Shown one piece after another: positions 1 to 9,000 of a stretch of 9,154 nt of DNA. The stretch is taken from assembly GCA_003158755.1 (NCBI GenBank), contig PMLF01000133.1:1-9154 (forward strand), read 5' to 3'. The notes under the pieces were generated by a model. That model worked only from the letters and a program-made list of their open reading frames with translations, did no database searches and was not told the DNA's origin. This stretch comes from Elusimicrobiota bacterium. Its GTDB lineage: Bacteria; Elusimicrobiota; Elusimicrobia; FEN-1173. How positions within the stretch are numbered: position 1 is the first letter of the stretch; every line of letters starts with the position of its first letter. A program made the position numbers and the translations under genes.

Positions 1-3000
1 GGTCGCCGCCTTGGAATAAAATCCGGTCGTTGCCGGGGCCACCGTCCATCCGGTCGGTCAGGGTGGGGATGTAGGTCTCGGTGGTCCCGTTGATGAAGGG
101 CAGATCGTCCGGCTGAAGCTGGAAGGTGTCGTCCCCGTCACCGCCGAAGAGGAGGTCCTCCGCCCCGCGGTCGTAGCCGCCCGAGATCGTGTCGTTGCCC
201 GGACCGCCGAAGATCCAGTCGGACCCGGGGCCGCCCTGGAGGGCGTCGTTGCCGGGACCGCCCATGATCACGTCGCGGCGCTCGGGAGAGGGCGCCGAGG
301 CCATGCTGATCGAGGTCACCGACGCCGCGGCCTCATTGGCCAAGTCGAAGGCCACCTCGTATTCCATCGGGATCTCCGGCGCGGACGCCGGATGGACGCA
401 TCGGACGCGGATGAAATAGCCGCCCGGCGCCGCGCCGTCGAGGCTCAAGGAAAGGACCGACGAGGACGGATCCTCGGAGGAAAGCACCACGTTGCCGGCG
501 GCATCCAGGAGCTCAAACACCACCGGATCGCTGGCGAAGGCTTTCAGGAGCCTCACGCGCTCGCCCGTCGCGCCGGCGCGGGGCAGGAAGAAGCTGAACA
601 CGTCCACGTCCGAACCGCTGTCGAGGGTCAGGCCCGTCATCCGGCCCAACCCCTGCACGGCCGGAAGCGCGTAGGCGTGGGCGACGGTGTCGAAAGGCTG
701 CGCCGCCAGATCGGTGAGGTCGCGGTCGTTCTGGAGCGACGCCGGCTGGGCGCCGAGGAGGACCAGGTCGTAGGTCGCGGCGCTCGAAGCCCCGGAAACC
801 TTGAGGAAATATCGGCTGGGTGCCAGGCCCGCGAACGAAAGGTCCGCCGGAGAGCCGATATGGCCCTGGACGGTCGTCAACAGATTGCCTTGCGCGTCGA
901 AGAGAGCCAGAGCGACGTCCCCTGTGGGCGCCAACCGGACGCCGTCATTGGAGCCGCCCTCGCCGTCCAGGCTGAAGGCGTACCAATCAACCCCTCCGTC
1001 CGCCAACGGGGCGCCGGATACGACGGTGGACGGCGCCGCCCCGGGCACGCTCCGCGCGTCCAGTTGGGCGAAGGTGAGGTCCGATTTGGGGGCTCCCAAC
1101 TGGAAGGACAAGTTGTACCGGGTGGGCAGCCGGTTTGGCGCGGTGACCCGGATCAAATAACTGACGCCGGCCGATAGGCCGGACAGGTCGAGGAACGTGG
1201 TCTGCTGGCCCGACAGGTCTTTCACCACCTGGCCGTAATCCCTCACCAGGCGGACCTCGGTGCGGACGAGGTCCCCCGCGCCGTCTTTCCCTTCCACAAT
1301 GGTGCGCTCCGTCACTTGGTTCTTGGGCTTCAACTCGTAGGTCGTCGGCGCGCTCGCGCCGGACACCTGCAGGTAATACTCGCCGGCGGTCACATTCTGG
1401 AGTGAAAGTTCGGCGGGCGCGCCGACGCCGCCGGCGGCGGTGCCGACCAAGGTCGTGACGCCATTTACGAACCGGAACAGGTTGAAGGTCAGCGCCCCGT
1501 TGCACTCCCCGGTGAGGACGTCGGCGCTGGAGCCGGTCCGAAGCATTTGGAACTTGTACCACGCCTGCTCGCCGCTCCCGATCGACGTGCCCGTCACCAG
1601 CGGCAGGTTCGTGAACGCTCCCAAGTCCAAGGCGCTCTCCACGTCTCCGTCCGGGGCGGCGCTGAAAGAGTTCTCGAAGGTTTGGAGGGTCGGCAGTTGG
1701 AAGTTCAATTGGTAGCGGGCCGGGCCCCCGTCGGTGGCCACGCGGAGGTAATAGGTCCCGGCCGAAAGCTCGTCCAGGCTGACGGACTCGACCAAGGGCG
1801 CCGTATCCGTCGAAGTCGCCGCCACGGTCCCGTCGGCGTTGAGGAGCTCCAGGGTCAGTTGGTCGTCCAGCGCGGTCTTGAGGAGGCTCACGTTGTCGCC
1901 GGAAACCCCGTCCCGGTCCAGGGTGAATCGGAACACGTCCACGTCCGACATGTCGTGAATGGTGAGGCCCGTGATCTTGCCCAGGTTTTGAACATTATCA
2001 AGGTTGTAAGCGTCCGCGATCGAGTTGTTAGGCACGGTCGCCAGGTCCGTCTGGTCGCGTCCGAGTTGGACCGCTCCCTCCGCCTGCACGGTCGACCCGT
2101 CGGAACCCATAAGGGCCAGTTCCAAACCGTCCAGGTCGGAGGCGCTCGTGAGGACCAGCTTCGCGTCCGAGGACGGCGGGTTGGCCAGGGAGAACTTGTA
2201 CCAATCCACGTCGTCCGGGCTGTCGATGGTGAAGTCCGTGAAGTCCACGCTCTCCGTCAAGGGTGCCTGGTTGACCGGCGGCGCGTCGAAAGGCGTCTCG
2301 CTCAAGGTGAAGGCACCGGTGACGTTGTCGTTCCGGCCAAAGGTGAAGTCCGCCCGGTCCATCAGGACGACGTCCCCGCCTTCAATCTTGACCGTGTCGT
2401 CGCCGGCGCCGGCGTCGATCCAGACGGACACCTGGGTCGTCGGGCCGACGTAGATCTGGTCGTTGCCGCCCAGGGCGTCGATCAGGATGGCGTCGATGCG
2501 CCCCTCTTTGGGCAGAATGCCTTCCAAAGCGGCGCCCGCTTCCAAACCAAGGGTTTGGGTGGGCATTCCGACGGCGGATATCGAAGGGTCGGGGTGGGCG
2601 GGATCCTGACCTGTCGGTCCTTGGAAGAGCTTGTCCAAGTTCGCCAGAACGTCCGCCCCTTGGAAGACGGGATTGCCGGAGTTGTCGTCCATGGTGAAGT
2701 CCAAATTGATCTGGGCGGCGAAGCTGTAAATGCCGTTGTTGTTGGTGAGCCGGGTAATGAGGTGGTGGGCACCCAAGAGGCCCGGCTCGTTCACGAAGTC
2801 CACAGTGATGATGTCGTCCCCTTCGGTTCCCGGCACGTACCACACCTTGCCCGACTCCTCGGCGAACTCCTTCCACGTGTTTTCGTCCATGCCGCCTTCC
2901 AGGCTTTGGAAGAGGCTGCCGTCCGCGCGGAACATCTGGTCGTTGCCGCCGTTACCGAACATGAACGCCAACCCGGTGCCGGCGTAAAGCCGGTCGGCGT

Positions 3001-6000
3001 TTCCGGAACCGAGCATTCGGTCCATTCCCGTGTCCTCCAGAATTCGCGCGGGAAGGCTGGGATTGCTGTCAAGTTTCCCGTCACCGTTCAAGTCGCCCGA
3101 ATCGTCGTAGGTGGGTCCGTTGGGATCGGACGGGTTCACGTAAACGCCAAACTGGGTGTCCCCCGCCGGCTGGGGAAGCTGGGACCAAGCGTAGAGATCG
3201 TTGATGCCGGGCCCTCCGATCAAGTCGTCGTCGCCCCGGCCGCCGAAAAGGATGTCGTAGTCGTTCGTGGACGCCGATTCCTCGCCGGCGGTGGAGTCCC
3301 CGTACAGGCGGTCGTCGCCGGCCATCCCGTATAGGGTGTCCGAGCCGGACATGCCGTCCAGCCGGTCGTTCCCGTCTGACCCAACGAGGAGGTCGTTCCC
3401 GGGCCCGCCGTCGATGACGCCCACGTAATCGCTGCTCCGGGCGGAGAGGTCCCCGATGTCCAATGGCAGGATCGTGTGGCCGAAGGCCGTGTAAGTCTGG
3501 TGGACGAATTCGATGTCGTCGTCGCCCATCTCGCCGGCGATGCGGAACTGCTCGACGACGGGTTTCCCGTGGGGGTTCAAGGAACCATCCGCGTTCGCCT
3601 CGCGCCAGGGGGCCACGATCTCCCGAAGCTCGGTCGCCCCGGTGTCGGGATTGACGGTTTGGTAATAGACGTCGAGCCGGCCGTCCGCCAGTTGCCCGAG
3701 CTTGATCACGTCGTTCTGGTTGGTGCCCTGGATGACCATGATGTCGGTGGCGTTGTCGTCGGCAATGTCGTTTTTGAACTCATTGCCGTAGTGGCCGTCA
3801 TAGGTATCGACCGGCGCCGGGGCGCCGGAATCGAAGTAATCGGCGCGAACATCCAGGACCATGAGGTCGATGCCCCCGCCGCCGTAGATCGTGTCGTTGC
3901 CCTTTTGCCCCTCCAGCCAGTCGCCGTCGGCGCCGCCCCACAGCACGTCGTCGCCGCCGCCGCCCAGGATGTAGTCCTGGCCCGCGCCGCCATAGAGGAT
4001 GTCGCCGCCCCCGATCGTGTCGCCGAAGGCGTTTTCGGCCAAAGTCGGACCGGCGATCCCGTCGCCGTAGATCGTGTCGTCACCGCTGTCGCCGTAGATC
4101 ACGTCCCGGCGGAGGTTGCCGTAGAGCCAGTCGTTCCCCGCCCCGCCGTGCAGCTCGTCCCCCCACTGGGAAGTCTCGGCCGCGACCACGGACGGGGACG
4201 CCATCACGCCCACGTTGGCGAAGGCGTAGAGAAAGTCGATGCCGTCCCCGCCCCAAAGTTGCTGACCGCGCTGGATCCATTGATGCGTTGCCGCGTCGTA
4301 ACGCCCGGCGTCTCCGAAGACGTAGTCCGTGCCGCCGTCGCCGTAAACTTGGTCGATCCCTTCGTCGCCCACCAGGCCCGGCCTGAAATTACCGTTAATT
4401 TGCACCCATCCTCCCCCGAGGTCGAGGCCTTGGCCGCCGGCGAGCCAGGCTCGCGTCACGCCGTCGACCAGACGGTCGGTGCTTCCGGTCGCATATTGGT
4501 AGTCGCCGTGGACGACGTCGTCGCCGGATCCGCCCCGGACGATGTCGTCTCCGCCCTCGCCGAACACCTGGTCTTTGCCGTCGCCGCCGTCCAAATAGTC
4601 GTTGCCCGCGCCGCCGTAGATATAGTCGTTGCCGCCGCCGCCGAAGATCCAGTCCGTGCCGGCGTCGCCGTAAAGGACGTCGTTGGGATCGCTCGGATTG
4701 CCCGTTTGGTCGGCCGTGGACGGGTCCAGCTCCGACTTGCTCCCGATCGACTGGCCCAGGGCCGCCACCGGCGTGATGTGCGGCGGGGTGTAGCCCGTGG
4801 GGTTCATGGCTTCGGCCGCGTCGAACCCCGGCGGGTCCTCGAAGTTGGCGGGGTTGGAGAGGTCGAAATGGTCGGCGCTCAGGTCCTCGTAGCCGCCCCA
4901 GATGACGTCGTTGCCGGCCCCGCCGTGAATCTCGTCGTTCCCGCGGCCGCCAACCAGGACGTCGTCGCCGTCTCCGCCCCAAATCACGTCATTGCCGTCG
5001 TTACCCTGGACGTAGTCGTTGCCCGCCAGGGCGTAGATCACGTCGTCCCCGGCGCCGCCGAGGATGATGTCCCGCCCGAAGTCCCCATAAGCGACGTCGT
5101 TCCCGTCGCCCAGGATGATGGTGTTGACGGAGGCAGTCTCTCCCGCGTCGCCCGCCGCGCCCGTCGATGCGTAGACCAGGTCATTCCCCGCGCCGGCGTC
5201 GACGTAATCCGAGCCCAGGCCCGCCGTGATGACGTCGTTGCCGTCGTCCCCGAAGATGAAGTCGTTGCCGGCGCCGGCGTCGATGACGTCGTTCCCGCCC
5301 TGGCCGTGAATCTCGTCGTTCCCGGGCCCCGTGGTGATGACGTCCGCCCCATCGGCGCCCGAGGAGGGGTCGGCGGGATTGTCGTCGCCGTAAACAAGGT
5401 TGTTTCCGCCCGCGATCTGGATGACGTCCGCACCGGACCCGCCCGCGACATCGCTGTTCCCGACGCCCAGGGTGATTTGATCGTCACCGGCCTGCCCGCG
5501 CACGAATTGGTTCCCGGCCCCGATCGTTATGATGTCCGCCCCCGGCGCGCCCGTGGAGGGCTCGCCCGGCTTGTCGTCGCCGTAAACCGTGTTGTTTCCG
5601 GAGACGATCGTGATGACGTCCGCCCCAGCCCCGCCCGCGACGTTGCTGTTGCCCGCGCCCAGGTTGATTTGGTCGTTGCCGGCCTGACCGCGGACCAAGT
5701 GGTTCCCCATCCCGGCCGTGATGACGTCGGCCCCGTCCCCTCCGTAAATTTCCGAGCCCGACCTCTTTCCGGAGGCGGCGGACACGGCGTTCCCGACCCA
5801 AATGACGTCGTTACCGTCGCCGCCGTCCACATAGTGGTTCCCCGCGCCCAACGTGATTTGGTCGTTCCCGGCCTCTCCGTAAACCTCCGAGCCTCTCCGC
5901 TGGGCGGCCGAGGTCGCCACCGCGTCGCCCGCGGTGATGGTATCCGCCCCGACTCCGCCATGGATCAGGTGGTTTCCGGCGCCCACGAGGATTTGATCGT

Positions 6001-9000
6001 CGCCGTCGCCTCCATAAATCTCCGATCCCGACCGCACGCCCGCCGCCACCGCCAGGGCCGCGCCCGTCACGGTGATACGGTCGTTCCCGGCGCCGCCGTC
6101 TATATAATGGTTGCCAGCGCCAGCGGTGATCACGTCGTCCCCGTCCTCGCCGTAAATCTCCGAGCCTTTCCGCTGGGTGGCGGGCGCCAAGGGGACCGAA
6201 ATGCCGTCCCCGACCGTGATGACGTCCGCCCCCGCCCCGCCGTGGATCAATTGGTTGCCCGCGCCCGCGACGATGTGATCGTTTCCGTCCCCTCCGTATA
6301 TTTCGGACCCCGTCCTCTGGCCGGAAACCGCGGTGATGGCGGCCCCCGTCACGGTGATTTGGTCGTCGCCGGCGCCGCCGTCGATGTAATGATCCCCCGC
6401 GCCCGCCGTGATAACGTCGTTGCCATCCTCGCCGTAAATCACCGAGCCTCTTCGCTGGGACCCCGCGATCACGCCGTCGCCGACCATGATCCGGTCCGCG
6501 CCCGCGCCGCCGTGGATCACGTCGTCGCCCGCGCCCGCGGTAATAACGTCGTCGCCGTCGTCCCCGTAGACGACGTTGTTGCCGGCGCCCAAGGTGATCG
6601 TGTCGTTCCCGCCCTGGCCGTGAATTTCACTCGACCCGGCTCCGGCGTCGATCGTGTCCGCGCCCTCGGCGCCCGTGGACGGGTCGCCCGGCCGGTCGTC
6701 GCCGTAAACGACGTTCGCCCCGCCGCCGGCGTGGATTGTGTCCGACCCGGCGCCGCCGCAAATGAGGTCGGAACCGTCGCCGCACGTGATCGTGTCGTTC
6801 CCTTCGTCGCCCCAGACCTGGTTGGCGCCGGAGCCCGTATCGATCTGGTCGTTGCCGGCGTTCCCGTGGATCGAGTTGTTGCCGTCCTCACCGTGGATCA
6901 CGTCGTTTCCGGCGCCGCCCGACACCGCGTCATCCCCGGCCCCGGCGTAGATGAGGTCGTTGCCGTCGCCGCCGGAGATGGTGTCGTTGCCGGCCTCGCC
7001 GAAGAGTTGGTCGTCGCCCGCGCCGCCCGAGATCGTGTCGTCTCCCTTGCCGCCATAGATGATGTCGTTGCCGGCGCCGCCCGTCAGGATGTCGTTCCCG
7101 CCGGCCCCCAAGGAGGTGTCGGCGACTGAGATCAGGTGGCCGTTCCCGTCCAACAAGTCTTTCGTGTCGAAGTTGTAGGCGTTGGAATTGCCCTGGCCCA
7201 ACGTGACGCCGTCGCCGAAGATGACGTTGTTCCCGCCGCCCCCGTTGATCGTGTCGTTCCCGCCGCCGCCCACCAAGAGGTCGTTGCCGGCGCCGGCCGA
7301 GATCGTGTCGTTGCCGTCCCCCGCTTGAACGGCGCAGGTGTAGGACGTCGAGGGATTGACGGGGAGCGCGCCCGTGTCGCCGAAGACGATGTTGTTGCCT
7401 TCGCCGGCGTCGATGGTATCGTTCCCGGCCCCGCCGTAAATGATGTCGTTGCCGGCCCCGCCGTAGATGTGGTCATTCCCGGCGCCGCCCTGAATCATGT
7501 CGTCACCGTCGTCGCCGTACAACTGGGCGTTCCCCGCTCCACCTTGAATAATGTCGTTTCCCGCCCCGCCATGAATGACGCAGGGGCCGGTCCCCTCGTC
7601 AATCAGGACGTCGTCGCCGTCCCCGCCGTCCAGGTCCACGGGAAGTTGGACGCTGTTCTTGATCGTGATGGTATCGTTCCCGGCCCCGCCGGAGGCCTTG
7701 ATGCTTTTCACGTTGTAGAAAATCTGGGTCCGGCCGAAGGCCGTGACCTGGATGTCCCCGCTGTTCCCGTCGCCGCCGATCTGCTCCACCTCGAAGGTTT
7801 CGTTCGGCTTGGCGTCGGCCCCGTACGGGTTCCGGGTATCCATGTTGAGATAAAGGACCCCGTCGGTGGAAGCCGACCAAGGATCGTTCACATTCGTCGG
7901 TCCCGCCAAGATGATGGCCTTCGGCAATTCCAGATACCCGAGGTCGAAGTCGGCGGTCTTGCTTACGCTGAACAGCCACAAGTCGATGGTGACGGTCACC
8001 GACAAGGTGACCGGAGTCCGCCCCGAGCCCTCCGCGTGGAAGGAGGCCGAAATCCCGATGCCGCCGAAGGTAAACCCGAAGACGTCGGCCTCGACCCGGG
8101 CGCTGGCCGTCAAGTCGAAGATGTAATAAGGAATATGAGTGTGCTGGTCCTCCGTCTCGAGCGCGGTCACGTTGAAATGGAACTTCCCTTTTATGCAGAA
8201 CCCGTCGGGACCGATCTGGACCTGCCCGTCCAGGCTGATGCTGAAGTCGCCCCGGGAATCCAGGAACCCCTCGCCCGATACCGTCACGATCCCGAAAAAG
8301 TTCAGGGACGCCTTGAACTGGAAGCCCCATTCGCCGGCGCCGAGGGTGACGGGAACGCCGCCCTGCGGGGTATCCACGGTGAAAGTCCCGCCGCCAACCA
8401 TGACGACGAAACTGGCGTCGAATTTCAAAACCTTCAACAGCTCGATGTGGCCGGTGAGGGCCAGAGTGAAGGTCCCGTGTTTCACGCCCAAATGATCGGT
8501 GCCCGTCGTGTTGATGCTCAGGAGCCCGCTGGCCGCGATGTCGAACACGCTGGCGGGATCGTGGCAGGAGACGCTGACGGAGAGGGTCAAGACGAGGCCC
8601 GTGTCGTTCGAGCCGTTGTCGTAGACCCCGGCCCCGCCCGACGCGCTGAACTCCAGGCCGCCGAGATTGAAGTCCACGCCGAATTGCAGTTGGAAGGTTC
8701 CCGTCGTGATCAGGATGTCCAGGAACCCGTCGCCCTTGGCGAACCCAAAGAACTCAATGGTGCCGTCTATATGGAGGCGGAAACCCGGCTGGACCGTGAC
8801 GACGGGCGCGGTATCGGGAATGTCCATGGGCGCCCCGCTGGTGTTGATTTCCAGGTCCGCGTCAGCCGTCAATTTCAGTCCGATCGACTTGGCGAAATCG
8901 ACGTCCAGGGTCACGGCGATCCGGGCCACCACCCCTTCGGTTCCGATGTAAAGGAAACCATCGACGTCCAGGTCCATGAACGGTTTTAGTTGAAGTTTTC

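Noticed and set aside
4685..4891. Break in the RTX pattern that might indicate a frameshift or an inserted mobile element
   Set aside because: The same frame is open on both sides and across the insert, codon use is like the neighbours, and there are no terminal inverted repeats or direct repeats at the edges.
5351..6580. Regularly spaced DNA repeats that could suggest a CRISPR array or another non-coding repeat array
   Set aside because: The repeats are in frame, diverge mainly at synonymous or conservative positions, and translate to RTX units. There are no near-identical short repeats separated by unique spacers.
3476..7129. A 1217-codon open frame on the plus strand, rich in Val, Asp, Ala and Pro, that could be read as a repetitive protein
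   Set aside because: It lies in exact codon register opposite the RTX frame, so its stops need sense codons TTA, CTA or TCA, which this GC-rich gene almost never uses. It ends where the sense strand has a TCA Ser codon. Its repeats are the complement of Gly-Asn-Asp codons. It is an antisense shadow.
2382..8330. Shorter minus-strand open frames in the other two frames (for example 4395-4982 and 7599-8330), Arg- or Thr-rich
   Set aside because: They are out-of-frame readings of the RTX repeats, giving low-complexity Arg/Gly or Thr/Ser sequences. The in-frame reading is continuous and matches a known family.
392..8989. Further long plus-strand open frames at 392-1177, 1547-3334 and 7136-8989
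   Set aside because: All are in the same exactly complementary register and end where the sense gene uses a CTA Leu codon. The minus-strand frame has coherent domain structure along its whole length, whereas these have none.
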